Shown here: in pieces, positions 25,620-33,402 of the stretch
Numbering within the stretch: the stretch's first letter is position 1
How the letters are laid out: each line of letters starts with the position of its first letter
From: Salinicoccus cyprini
Lineage (GTDB): Bacteria; Bacillota; Bacilli; Staphylococcales; Salinicoccaceae
Direction: 5' to 3'
NCBI RefSeq assembly: GCF_007713705.1
Contig: NZ_VMSJ01000002.1
Location: forward strand, 124,001-188,000
Length of the DNA: 64,000 bases
Notes under the pieces: generated by a model
Told to the model about the DNA's origin: nothing
Database searches by the model: none
What the model saw: only the letters and a program-made list of their open reading frames with translations
Translations under genes and position numbers: made by a program

Positions 25620-26207
25620 TTATATGAACAAGTTCAGATTACCATTTTCAGCGTCTCCAAGGTAAGTGCCAACCCCTCCCAAGTTTACATGAGGGAGCAG
25701 TTCATCTGTGTCTATAGACATCACGTCCATGCTCATTGTACAGGCAATCATCTTGATACCGAGCTTGTCTGCCTTTTCGATCATTTCGGTAACGGCATCC
25801 ACCTTTTTATTCTTCATCACGTACTGGATCATTCTGGATCCCATACCGAACATATTCATCTTGGAGATCGGCAGTTTGGATGCGGACTTTGGCATCATCA
25901 TGCTGAACACTTTATCGAGGCCCTTTTTATTCTTCCTGGGGGCGTTCGGATCTTTAATGATATTGAGTCCCCAGAATGTGAAGAACATCGTCACTTCTTT
26001 CCCCATGCTTCTTGCCCCGGTCGCAATGACAAAAGAAGCAAGCGCCTTATCAAGGTCACCACTGAAAACGACCAGTGTAGCTCCATCCTTCGTTTCGACG
26101 ACCTGATGGCCATCAATGTTCGCCTTGGCCTGTGGTGCATTCTTCTGAAGTGCAACAACGACTTTACCTTTTAATATAATGACATTATAGAAAGTCTTAT
26201 AATACAT
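25620..26207 (-). CDS. DsrE/DsrF-like sulfurtransferase protein
   Basis: A 195-residue DsrE2-type protein: TLVVFSGDLDKALASFVIATGARSMGKEVTMFFTFWGLNII is the conserved face, and IKMIACTMSMDVM carries the conserved Cys. In S. aureus CstA this domain is fused behind TusA and rhodanese domains; here it stands alone, and the first 25 residues do not match a TusA or rhodanese domain. The ATG has only a weak GGGG-type site upstream. First gene of the persulfide operon with cstB; the operator at 26213 lies directly upstream. Confidence 0.85.
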   Translation of the reverse strand: MYYKTFYNVIILKGKVVVALQKNAPQAKANIDGHQVVETKDGATLVVFSGDLDKALASFVIATGARSMGKEVTMFFTFWGLNIIKDPNAPRKNKKGLDKVFSMMMPKSASKLPISKMNMFGMGSRMIQYVMKNKKVDAVTEMIEKADKLGIKMIACTMSMDVMSIDTDELLPHVNLGGVGTYLGDAENGNLNLFI

Positions 26208-26212
26208 ACCAA

Positions 26213-26228
26213 ATACCCCGGCAGGTAT
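26213..26228. promoter_or_regulatory. CstR/CsoR-like operator at the persulfide operon promoter
   Basis: The sequence ATACCCCGGCAGGTAT is a GC-centred inverted repeat with ATACC/GGTAT arms. It sits between the predicted -10 element and the start of the DsrE gene. CsoR-family repressors, including the persulfide sensor CstR, bind such sites. The repressor gene itself is not in the window. Confidence 0.55.
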
Positions 26229-26257
26229 ATTATGAACAACAAAAAAGCGACTGTCAT
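26229..26257 (-). promoter_or_regulatory. Probable promoter of the DsrE-cstB operon
   Basis: Minus strand: ATGACA (26257-26252), 17-base spacer, CATAAT (26234-26229). The -35 element lies inside the argF terminator hairpin, so terminator and promoter overlap. Confidence 0.5.
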
Positions 26258-26264
26258 AGTCGCT
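26240..26264 (-). terminator. Intrinsic terminator of argF
   Basis: Minus strand: GCGACT (26263-26258) pairs with AGTCGC (26252-26247), followed by six T. Confidence 0.8.
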
Positions 26265-26267
26265 CTT

Positions 26268-27287
26268 CTAATGGACATCACCGCATGTAGCAGCAAGCAG
26301 TGCTTTGATTGTGTGCATGCGATTCTCAGCCTGTTCGAATACTCTGGAGTAGCTGCTTCTGAAAACTTCATCTGTCACTTCAAGACCATCGACACCGAAC
26401 TTTTCATAAGCCAGCTGACCGACATCGGTCGTTGTATCATGTATAGCAGGCAGGCAATGGAGGAAGAGTGTGTCTTTTCCGGTCATATCTACCAGCTCCT
26501 GATTCACCTGATATGGATGAAGCAGATTATAACGTTCTTCAAGTGCATCTTCCTCGCCCATCGAACACCAGACATCCGTATAGATGACGTCACTGCCTTT
26601 GATCCCTTTTTCAACATTTGAGGTGATCAGGGACTTGCTGCCCGACTGGTGCTGCAGATCCATGGCAAGCTTCTGGACCGACAGTGTCGGCTGCAGCGAC
26701 TCGGGTGCAACGATATTGATGTTTACACCAAGGATGGCACCTGTGACGAGCAGAGAATGTGCGACATTGTTCCTGCCATCCCCAACAAAGGTGACCGTTT
26801 TGCCATGATAAGTGCCGAGATACTCCTTGACGGTCAGAAAATCAGCAAGCATCTGAGTCGGATGCCATTCATTCGTCAGTGCATTCCAGACGGGCACACC
26901 TGCGAATTCTCCGAGTGCTTCTACCGTCTCCTGTCCAAATCCTCTGTATGCAATGCCATCGAACATCGAACCGAGTACTTTAGCAGTATCTTCAACGGAT
27001 TCCTTGGCACCGAGCTGCATATCATTTTTACTTAAATATTCGACACTTGCACCAAGCTTGCTTGCAGCTACAGTGAAAGCAGAGCGTGTACGTGTGGACT
27101 GCTTCTCAAAAATCAGCGCAATATGCTTGCCGCTCATATAGCGGTGAGGAATGCCGTGCTTCTCTTTAGTTTTGAGATCCTCTGCAAGGTTTATCAGTAT
27201 TTCAAGCTGATGCTTATTGAAGTCATATTCCTTTAGATAATTCTTGCCATAGAAATTGATCAGGTTTAATTGTCTAGCAGCGCCCAA
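26268..27287 (-). CDS. argF: Ornithine carbamoyltransferase
   Basis: Condenses ornithine and carbamoyl phosphate to citrulline. The 339-residue protein has the carbamoyl-phosphate loop STRTRSAF, the HPTQMLADF segment, [14 protein letters not shown], the ornithine loop DVWCSMGEE and HCLPA. A TTG start at 27287 is preferred: GGGAG lies eight bases upstream, and the overlapping ATG codons are out of frame. No arginine deiminase genes are near, so biosynthetic versus catabolic use cannot be decided from context. Confidence 0.93.
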   Translation of the reverse strand: MGAARQLNLINFYGKNYLKEYDFNKHQLEILINLAEDLKTKEKHGIPHRYMSGKHIALIFEKQSTRTRSAFTVAASKLGASVEYLSKNDMQLGAKESVEDTAKVLGSMFDGIAYRGFGQETVEALGEFAGVPVWNALTNEWHPTQMLADFLTVKEYLGTYHGKTVTFVGDGRNNVAHSLLVTGAILGVNINIVAPESLQPTLSVQKLAMDLQHQSGSKSLITSNVEKGIKGSDVIYTDVWCSMGEEDALEERYNLLHPYQVNQELVDMTGKDTLFLHCLPAIHDTTTDVGQLAYEKFGVDGLEVTDEVFRSSYSRVFEQAENRMHTIKALLAATCGDVH

Positions 27288-27318
27288 ACCATCATCTCCC
27301 TAAAATTGATTAATCATA

Positions 27319-27346
27319 ATTATACATGTTTATATATAATTATCAA
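27319..27346 (-). promoter_or_regulatory. Probable promoter of argF
   Basis: Minus strand: TTGATA (27346-27341), 16-base spacer, TATAAT (27324-27319), in a very AT-rich region that could hold ArgR sites. Confidence 0.55.
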
Positions 27347-27506
27347 ATAAATATTTAAAATAATGCATAAAAATTTATAAAACTTAATTTTTCAGCTGAT
27401 GCATCCAATGCTCTTGACTTTGGACCTCAAATGTCATAAACTACCGAATGGCGAACATATTAATTAACCAGTTACAATAATATTCGTATTTTAAGGAGAA
27501 TTTATA

Positions 27507-28490
27507 ATGGAAAATGTATTTGACTACGAAGATATCCAGTTAATTCCGAATAAATGCATAGTGGACAGCCGAGCAGAATGCGATACTTCCGTCACTCTCG
27601 GTAAACATACATTCAGACTGCCTGTAGTACCTGCAAACATGCAGACGATCATCGATGACACAATCGCCCTAAAACTGGCTGAGGAAGGCTACTTCTACAT
27701 CATGCACCGCTTCCAGCCGGAAACACGCATGGACTTCATCAGATTGATGAAAGACAAAAATCTGATTGCTTCCATCAGTGTCGGTGTAAAAGAAGAAGAA
27801 TTTGCTTTTGTAGATGAATTGAAAGAGGAGGCACTTGTGCCTGACTATATTACGATCGATATTGCCCATGGACACTCCAACAGCGTCATCAGAATGATCC
27901 AGTATATCAAGGAGCAGCTCCCTGAAACATTTCTGATTGCAGGGAACGTCGGTACACCTGAAGCGGTTCGTGAACTCGAGCACGCTGGTGCGGACGCAAC
28001 CAAGGTCGGCATTGGCCCAGGTAAAGTCTGCATCACAAAAATAAAAACAGGATTCGGTACAGGCGGCTGGCAGCTGGCGGCACTCAGATGGTGTTCAAAA
28101 GCCGCAACGAAGCCGATCATTGCGGATGGTGGCATCAGAACGCACGGAGACATCGCGAAATCAGTCCGCTTCGGTGCATCGATGGTCATGATCGGTTCAC
28201 TATTTGCAGGACATGAGGAGTCACCGGGGGAAACGGTCGAACGTGACGGTAGGAAGTACAAGGAGTACTTCGGTTCCGCTTCCGAATTCCAAAAAGGCGA
28301 GAAGAAGAACGTCGAAGGCAAGAAGATGTTTGTGGATTATAAGGGTCCACTGAACGATACGCTTGATGAAATGGAACAAGATCTGCAATCCTCCATTTCA
28401 TACGCAGGGGGTAGTACATTGGAAGCAATCCGTACTGTCGACTACGTGATGGTCAAGAATTCAATCTTCAATGGAGATAAAGTATATTAG
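27507..28490 (+). CDS. guaC: GMP reductase
   Basis: NADPH-dependent deamination of GMP to IMP. The 327-residue IMPDH/GMPR barrel starts with [23 protein letters not shown]. It has the catalytic loop [23 protein letters not shown]-type sequence (Cys in KVCITK), then [19 protein letters not shown], and lacks the CBS insertion of IMPDH. AAGGAG precedes the ATG. Upstream ACCGAAT/GGCGAACAT (about 27442-27458) is loosely reminiscent of a PurR box; weak evidence. Confidence 0.95.
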   Translation: MENVFDYEDIQLIPNKCIVDSRAECDTSVTLGKHTFRLPVVPANMQTIIDDTIALKLAEEGYFYIMHRFQPETRMDFIRLMKDKNLIASISVGVKEEEFAFVDELKEEALVPDYITIDIAHGHSNSVIRMIQYIKEQLPETFLIAGNVGTPEAVRELEHAGADATKVGIGPGKVCITKIKTGFGTGGWQLAALRWCSKAATKPIIADGGIRTHGDIAKSVRFGASMVMIGSLFAGHEESPGETVERDGRKYKEYFGSASEFQKGEKKNVEGKKMFVDYKGPLNDTLDEMEQDLQSSISYAGGSTLEAIRTVDYVMVKNSIFNGDKVY

Positions 28491-28494
28491 AAGC

Positions 28495-28528
28495 AAAGAG
28501 CCCTTCACAGAAGTGAAGAGCTCTTTTT
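28495..28528. terminator. Terminator between guaC and tyrA
   Basis: AAAGAGC-CTTCAC pairs with GTGAAG-GCTCTTT (one mismatch) with flanking A and T runs, between convergent genes. Confidence 0.82.
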
Positions 28529-28535
28529 ATGTACA

Positions 28536-29402
28536 CTATTCATTTGATTCGGGAAGTTCCAGGTCATGCAGATCATGATACCTGCGTCTCGCTTCGACCA
28601 TCATTTCCTGCATGGTGTCGATATCCTCTGCTTCAATGGCGTCCTTGAGCAGATCCATCTGGGATTTGAACCGGTCGATATGGTCGAGCAGATAGTCCTT
28701 ATTCATGATGAACAGTTCGGGCCAGAGGTTCTCGTTTATGTTTGTAATACGTGTCAGATCCCTGTAGCTGTCACCAGTATACTGCTTCGTCCTTCTTTCT
28801 ACATCATCACTGTTTATGAGCGAGAGGGCAATGACGTGGGTCAGCTGACTCGTGAAGCCGATGACATCATCATGGAACTCAGGGCTCACTGCAGAAATAT
28901 TTTTAAAGCCCATCCGTTCGACCAGTGAAGACAGCATCCGGACGTTCGATTCCTTATTTCTATCAGTCAGCGTAAAGAGATAGTTTGCGCCTTTGAACAC
29001 TTCGCCACTCGCATATTTCAATCCTCTGTTTTCCCTGCCGGCCATAGGATGTCCGAAAATGAAATCTGCATGCTCCGGCAGAATGGGCTCAATCTGTCCG
29101 ATGATGGATCGTTTCACACCGGTTACATCAGTCAGCACAGCATCATCCTTCAGGTAGGGTCCATATTTTTCAACCAGCGATTTCATAATGAGAGGATAGA
29201 CTGCGAAGATGATCAGGTCGGTTTTGGGCAATATTTCTTCGGGTTCTGTATATCCCTTGATAATGATGCCATCCTGTTCAGCGTTTCGCAACGCATTGCT
29301 ATCGACATCAATCGCATAGACATCGTGTTCTGCTGCGTTCTCCTTCAAGGACATGGCAAACGACCCACCGATGTTCCCAAGGCCAACTATGGTAATATTC
29401 AT
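28536..29402 (-). CDS. tyrA: Prephenate dehydrogenase
   Basis: Oxidative decarboxylation of prephenate to 4-hydroxyphenylpyruvate (tyrosine branch). The 288-residue protein has the Rossmann start ITIVGLGNIGGSFAMSL, TDVTGVKRSI, FGHPMAGRENRGLKYA (His and Arg of the active site) and FTSQLTHVIA. It stops after the helical dimerisation domain; the C-terminal ACT domain found in many Bacillus and Staphylococcus TyrA proteins is absent, suggesting no direct feedback site of that type. GGAGGTAGAG precedes the ATG. It is divergent from the aroF operon. Confidence 0.93.
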   Translation of the reverse strand: MNITIVGLGNIGGSFAMSLKENAAEHDVYAIDVDSNALRNAEQDGIIIKGYTEPEEILPKTDLIIFAVYPLIMKSLVEKYGPYLKDDAVLTDVTGVKRSIIGQIEPILPEHADFIFGHPMAGRENRGLKYASGEVFKGANYLFTLTDRNKESNVRMLSSLVERMGFKNISAVSPEFHDDVIGFTSQLTHVIALSLINSDDVERRTKQYTGDSYRDLTRITNINENLWPELFIMNKDYLLDHIDRFKSQMDLLKDAIEAEDIDTMQEMMVEARRRYHDLHDLELPESNE

Positions 29403-29433
29403 GACTCTACCTCCACGTTCATTATATTAGAGT

Positions 29434-29462
29434 AGTATAAACATATTGGTTTTTTAAAGCAA
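29434..29462 (-). promoter_or_regulatory. Probable promoter of tyrA
   Basis: Minus strand: TTGCTT (29462-29457), 17-base spacer, TATACT (29439-29434). Confidence 0.6.
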
Positions 29463-29495
29463 ACGGATATTTTCTGATTTTCTGACAATTCTGTA

Positions 29496-29524
29496 TTGAC
29501 AAAGCCATATAAGGGGTCTATAAT
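29496..29524 (+). promoter_or_regulatory. Consensus sigma-A promoter of the aroF operon
   Basis: A perfect TTGACA (29496-29501), a 17-base spacer and a perfect TATAAT (29519-29524). Transcription would begin near 29531, about 280 bases before aroF. Confidence 0.9.
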
Positions 29525-29556
29525 GACTTTCAACACATCTCAAAAGAGGCGATTAT

Positions 29557-29610
29557 ATGTTACTTACCAGACAACAACAACATAATCGATTTTACTTTAG
29601 CTATTTTTGA
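29557..29610 (+). CDS. aroF leader peptide (17 aa, Phe/Tyr-rich)
   Basis: The ATG at 29557 follows AGAGG by seven bases, and the frame encodes MLLTRQQQHNRFYFSYF then TGA (29608-29610). Six of the 17 codons, 12-17 apart from one Ser, are Phe or Tyr (codons at 29590, 29593, 29596, 29602 and 29605). It lies about 25 bases from the predicted transcript start, and the first RNA hairpin begins three bases after its stop. This fits an attenuator peptide whose translation rate reports Phe-tRNA and Tyr-tRNA charging. It is predicted from sequence only. Confidence 0.8.
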   Translation: MLLTRQQQHNRFYFSYF

Positions 29611-29613
29611 TAC

Positions 29614-29788
29614 CGTTTGTACCCATCATCATTGCGTACAAACGTAAAACAAATTCTGTTTGTATCAGTGATGGCTAAAGCATTTTGTGATGTCTAGCCA
29701 TTTATATAAATAAGTGGCTAGAGCTCGGTATATCATTTTATTCAAACTACCGCCACTTATTTATATAATAGGTGGCGGTTTTATTTTT
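29614..29788 (+). promoter_or_regulatory. Attenuator with competing RNA pairings upstream of aroF
   Basis: Six alternative pairings overlap in a chain. A: 29614-29622 with 29636-29644 (9 bp). B: 29623-29628 and 29637-29643 with 29658-29664 and 29669-29674. C: ATGGCTA 29671-29677 with TAGCCAT 29695-29701. D: TCTAGCCA 29693-29700 with TGGCTAGA 29715-29722. E: a perfect 17-bp pairing of 29702-29718 with 29752-29768. F: the terminator 29749-29756 with 29772-29779. Each excludes the next, so A favours C and E (readthrough), while loss of A favours B, D and F (termination). No T-box consensus is present. Confidence 0.75.
29749..29788 (+). terminator. Attenuator terminator before aroF
   Basis: ACCGCCAC (29749-29756) pairs with GTGGCGGT (29772-29779), followed by a T-rich run. 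It lies 25 bases before the aroF start codon. Confidence 0.88.
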
Positions 29789-29812
29789 ACAAATATACTG
29801 GGAGGTTTTATT

Positions 29813-30850
29813 ATGATTATTCATGTTGCGCACGATGCCAAGGAACAGGAAATTCAGGAACTGGTCAATAATATCGAGGGAGCAGGTTTTGGAGTCAACC
29901 GCTCGGACGGCAAGAACCGGACAGTGATCGGTCTGATTGGTGATACATCGGTTGTTACGGAAAATGATTTCGCAAAATACAGGATTGTCGAGGGGGTTCA
30001 TCGTATCCAAGCGCCATATAAGAAAGCAAATAGACAGTTTCATGAGGATGATAGCGTAATAGACATCGATGGTGTCAAAGTAGGTGCCGAGAACTTCATG
30101 GTATGTGCAGGCCCTTGTTCAGTCGAAAATGAAGATGATATGGTCGCACTTGGCAAAAAGCTTAAAGCGGCAGGTGCGAATACATTCAGAGGTGGCGCAT
30201 TCAAGCCGAGAACGTCGCCATACGCTTTCCAGGGCCTTGGACTCGAAGGTCTTCGTATCCTTAACGTAGTCAAAGAGGAAACAGGATTGCCGATTGTTTC
30301 GGAACTGATGTCCACAGACTACATCGATGATTTCGTCGAGATGGTGGATGTCATCCAGGTCGGTGCGCGCAATATGCAGAACTTCGACCTGCTGAAGGCA
30401 ATCGGACAGACGGACAAGCCTGTTCTATTGAAGCGTGGCATGTCGGCCACAATGAAGGAATGGTTGATGTCTGCAGAATACGTCATGGCTGGTGGAAACG
30501 ATAACGTCATCTTCTGTGAGCGTGGTATCCGCACTTTCGAGACTGCAACCAGAAATACACTGGATATCCAGGCAGTGCCGGTGATCCAGAAAGAGTCCCA
30601 CCTTCCAATCGTTGTTGACCCGAGCCACGCTGCAGGTGTAAGACATCTGATTCCATCCATGGCCAAGGCAGCTGTGATGGCAGGAGCAAACGGACTGCAG
30701 ATCGAAGTACATGAAGAACCTGAAAATGCATGGAGCGATGGTCAGCAGTGTCTGACGCCGGATGAATTTGGTGAACTGATGCAGACGATCAACATGCTGC
30801 TTGATATCGAGAAGAAGACTGCTACCGGCAAACAGATTGTACAGCAGTAG
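29813..30850 (+). CDS. aroF: 3-deoxy-7-phosphoheptulonate (DAHP) synthase
   Basis: First step of the shikimate pathway: phosphoenolpyruvate plus erythrose 4-phosphate to DAHP. ATG 29813 has GGGAGG seven bases upstream. Residues 1-70 are a ferredoxin-like (ACT-like) regulatory domain as in Thermotoga-type enzymes. The barrel has VCAGPCSVEN, RGGAFKPRTSPYAFQG, QVGARNMQNF, LLKRGM and VDPSHAAGVR. In Bacillus and Staphylococcus the usual DAHP synthase carries chorismate mutase at its N-terminus; here that is a separate gene just downstream. Expression is predicted to be attenuated by Phe/Tyr through the leader. Confidence 0.95.
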   Translation: MIIHVAHDAKEQEIQELVNNIEGAGFGVNRSDGKNRTVIGLIGDTSVVTENDFAKYRIVEGVHRIQAPYKKANRQFHEDDSVIDIDGVKVGAENFMVCAGPCSVENEDDMVALGKKLKAAGANTFRGGAFKPRTSPYAFQGLGLEGLRILNVVKEETGLPIVSELMSTDYIDDFVEMVDVIQVGARNMQNFDLLKAIGQTDKPVLLKRGMSATMKEWLMSAEYVMAGGNDNVIFCERGIRTFETATRNTLDIQAVPVIQKESHLPIVVDPSHAAGVRHLIPSMAKAAVMAGANGLQIEVHEEPENAWSDGQQCLTPDEFGELMQTINMLLDIEKKTATGKQIVQQ

Positions 30851-30866
30851 ATAAGGAGGGGTGGCC

Positions 30867-31160
30867 ATGAATACACATGAAAAATTGAGGCACAGAATTG
30901 ATGAACTGGATGCAGAGCTTATTGCGCTGTTTGAAGCACGGATGCAGATTGCGGAGAATATTGCCGAATATAAAATGATGAACAATATTCCGGTATTTGA
31001 CGAAGCACGTGAAGAGCAAGTCGTTTGTAGAAATGTAGAAAGACTGCAGGATCAAAGTCTGGAGATCTATGCGGACTCATTTTTCAGGCATCTCATGGCA
31101 CTCTCCAAAAAACGACAGCATGAAAACTTAAAAAATTATAATGTCTCCCATAAGATATAA
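30867..31160 (+). CDS. Chorismate mutase (AroQ class)
   Basis: Converts chorismate to prephenate. The 97-residue all-helical protein has the AroQ pattern LRHRIDELDAELIALFEARMQIAENIAEYKMMNNIPVFD-type sequence: Arg in helix 1, the Lys of EYK and the acidic VFDEAREEQVV segment. The ATG at 30867 follows AAGGAGGGG closely; a GTG at 30861 is in frame but inside that site. It lies 16 bases after aroF, so prephenate supply is under the same attenuator. Confidence 0.9.
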   Translation: MNTHEKLRHRIDELDAELIALFEARMQIAENIAEYKMMNNIPVFDEAREEQVVCRNVERLQDQSLEIYADSFFRHLMALSKKRQHENLKNYNVSHKI

Positions 31161-31162
31161 GA

Positions 31163-31191
31163 AATAGCCTGCGATAATATCGCAGGCTATT
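31163..31191. terminator. Bidirectional terminator after chorismate mutase
   Basis: AATAGCCTGCGATA pairs with TATCGCAGGCTATT, between convergent genes; it overlaps the metA stop codon. Confidence 0.8.
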
Positions 31192-32101
31192 CTAGTTCTG
31201 ACAGATCATAGTAGGTGTTCTGGTATGTTTCGTTGATCCAGTTGCCAAACAGCAGATGTCCATGGCTTTTCCAGTTGAACACGGGATCAGCAGAAGGATC
31301 ATCTTCCGGGAAGTAGTTATGGGGCAATGCAATTTCATGGCCGGCCTCGCAATCCCTGTCGTATTCGTTTTTAAGTGTATTGCGTTCATACTCCAGATGA
31401 CCGAATATGAACAGATTGCGCTGATCTTTAGTACATAGTATATCCGGTCCGAATGTAGGATGTGACGACAGTATATCAATCGTCTCGGCATTTTTGATGG
31501 CTATCCTGTCCACCTGTGTATGTCGGGATTGAGGTACGTGGTACGTATCATCGAATCCTCTCATCAATGGATGGGTCGGCATCAGATTGTCGTAGTCGAA
31601 GATGCCGAACAGTTTGCTTGGCAGGAGCGACTTCTCTATGCCGTAATAGTAGTTCAGCGCAAACTGCGCTCCCCAGCATATGAAAAACCTGGAAAACACA
31701 TGTGTCTCGGACCACTCGACGATATCACGCAGTTCTTCTATATAGTTCACCTGTTCAAAGTCCAATGTTTCGACAGGTGCACCCGTGACAATCATCCCAT
31801 CATAACGCCTGTCGTGCACTTCGTCCAAAGTGTGATAGTACTTTTGCAGGTGGCTGGTCGGAGTGTTCCTGCTTTGATGTGTAGTCATGTACATAAAGTC
31901 TATATCCACCTGCAATGGAGAGTTTCCAAGCAGCCTCAGCAGATGAAGCTCGGTCTCTTCCTTCTTAGGCATCAGATTTAAAATGAGTATGCGGAGCGGA
32001 CGTATATCCTGTGTATGCGCCCGCTTCGCTTCTATGGTGTATACATTTTCCTTCTGAAGGCGCTCCCTGACAGGGAGACCTTCTATAATTTTAATAGGCA
32101 T
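31187..32101 (-). CDS. metA: Homoserine O-acetyltransferase (MetA family)
   Basis: Activates homoserine for methionine synthesis. The 304-residue protein has the class-I glutamine amidotransferase-like fold with the nucleophile Cys142 in FFICWGAQ and FGHLEYERNTL. Residue 111 is Glu (VTGAPVETLDFE). In characterised MetA proteins Gly111 gives succinyl-CoA use and Glu111 acetyl-CoA use, so acetyl-CoA is predicted; this agrees with the O-acetylhomoserine enzyme encoded just upstream. The start overlaps the metY stop by one base (TAATG), so translation is coupled. Controlled by the SAM-I riboswitch before metY. Confidence 0.94.
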   Translation of the reverse strand: MPIKIIEGLPVRERLQKENVYTIEAKRAHTQDIRPLRILILNLMPKKEETELHLLRLLGNSPLQVDIDFMYMTTHQSRNTPTSHLQKYYHTLDEVHDRRYDGMIVTGAPVETLDFEQVNYIEELRDIVEWSETHVFSRFFICWGAQFALNYYYGIEKSLLPSKLFGIFDYDNLMPTHPLMRGFDDTYHVPQSRHTQVDRIAIKNAETIDILSSHPTFGPDILCTKDQRNLFIFGHLEYERNTLKNEYDRDCEAGHEIALPHNYFPEDDPSADPVFNWKSHGHLLFGNWINETYQNTYYDLSELE

Positions 32102-33378
32102 TAGATTGCATCCAGCCCTTTCCTGAGATCATCCAGAATATCATCAATGTGCTCAAGCCCAACGGACAGTCGGATGGTCTCCGGCTTCACACCACCCGTA
32201 AGCTGCTGCTCTTCACTCAGCTGCGAGTGCGTTGTGGAAGCAGGGTGGATGACAAGCGATTTGGCGTCTCCCACATTGGCGAGCAGTGAGAAGAGCTCCA
32301 GAGATTCGATAAAAGTCTTTCCGGCTTCATAGCCGCCTTTCACACCGAAGGTGAATATGGAGGATGCGCCTTTCGGAAGATATTTTTCTTTGAGTGCATA
32401 GTATCTGTTCGACTCAAGTCCCGCATAGTCGACCCACTCCACCTTATCGTGGCTCTCGAGGAATGCAGCCACTTTTTCTGCATTTTCCACGTGTCTCTCC
32501 ATGCGGAGGGAAAGCGTTTCGATTCCTTGTGTCAGCAGAAACGCATTGAATGGTGACAGTGCTGCCCCTGTATCCCTCAGAAGCGTCGTTCTTATTTTGA
32601 ATGCATAGGCGGCCGGACCGAAGGCTTCTGTGAAAACCAGTCCATGATAGGATTCATCCGGCTCGGTCAGACCGGGGAATTTGCCATTATCCCAATTGAA
32701 GTTGCCGCCATCTACAATTACGCCACCGATCGAGGTACCGTGTCCGCCAAGAAACTTGGTCGCCGAGTGGACGACTACATGTGCCCCATGTTCAATCGGC
32801 CTGCATAGGTAAGGCGTGGCAAAAGTGTTATCGACAATCAGCGGAATGCCATTTTTCTCTGCAATATCGGCAAGTGCTTGTATATCTTCTATGTTTCCTT
32901 CCGGGTTGCCGATGGTTTCTATGAAAATGGCTTTCGTATTCTCTTTGATTTCACGTGAAACATCTTCAGGATTTTTAGTGTCTACAAGAGAAGTTTCGAT
33001 GCCGAACTTCTTGAAGGTATGTGTGAACAGCGTATGTGTACCACCATATAGGCTCGTTGTTGAAACGATGTGGTCTCCACTATTCGCTACAGCCTGGATT
33101 GCATAGGTGATTGCTGCCATACCCGAAGCCACACCAAGACCTGCTACACCACCTTCAAGTTCAGCTACCCGGGTTTCGAGCGCTGCTGTAGTTGGATTCA
33201 TGATGCGTGTATATATATTGCCGACATCCTGCAGACCGAATAGTTTTGCAGCATGTTTGGTGTCATCGAAGACATAGGATGTCGTCTGATAGATCGGGAG
33301 CGCTCGGGAGTTCGTAGTAGCATCCACTTCCTGTCCAGCATGCAGCTGTTTTGTTTCGAAACGGTGATCTTCTGCCAT
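32101..33378 (-). CDS. metY: O-acetylhomoserine sulfhydrylase
   Basis: Direct sulfhydrylation: O-acetylhomoserine plus sulfide to homocysteine. The 425-residue PLP enzyme is longer than MetI and has the MetY type inserts: HAGQEVDATTNSRALPIYQTTSYVF, YTRIMNPTTAALETRVAELEGG, SSLYGGT-type TTSLYGGTHTLF, and the PLP-lysine in VVHSATKFLGGHGTSIGG. The ATG at 33378 has GGAGG about nine bases upstream. Forms a two-gene operon with metA under a SAM-I riboswitch. Confidence 0.93.
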   Translation of the reverse strand: MAEDHRFETKQLHAGQEVDATTNSRALPIYQTTSYVFDDTKHAAKLFGLQDVGNIYTRIMNPTTAALETRVAELEGGVAGLGVASGMAAITYAIQAVANSGDHIVSTTSLYGGTHTLFTHTFKKFGIETSLVDTKNPEDVSREIKENTKAIFIETIGNPEGNIEDIQALADIAEKNGIPLIVDNTFATPYLCRPIEHGAHVVVHSATKFLGGHGTSIGGVIVDGGNFNWDNGKFPGLTEPDESYHGLVFTEAFGPAAYAFKIRTTLLRDTGAALSPFNAFLLTQGIETLSLRMERHVENAEKVAAFLESHDKVEWVDYAGLESNRYYALKEKYLPKGASSIFTFGVKGGYEAGKTFIESLELFSLLANVGDAKSLVIHPASTTHSQLSEEQQLTGGVKPETIRLSVGLEHIDDILDDLRKGLDAI

Positions 33379-33402
33379 TTTACATTCCTCCAAGTATAGA
33401 TT

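Noticed and set aside
27442-27458. A possible PurR box pair upstream of guaC
   Set aside because: The two halves match the Bacillus consensus only loosely and not in the usual spacing; left as a remark in the guaC entry.
29611-29788. Interpretation of the aroF leader as a T-box riboswitch
   Set aside because: No AGGGTGG...ACCGCG element and no Stem I pattern could be found, while a peptide with clustered Phe/Tyr codons and a ribosome site is present.
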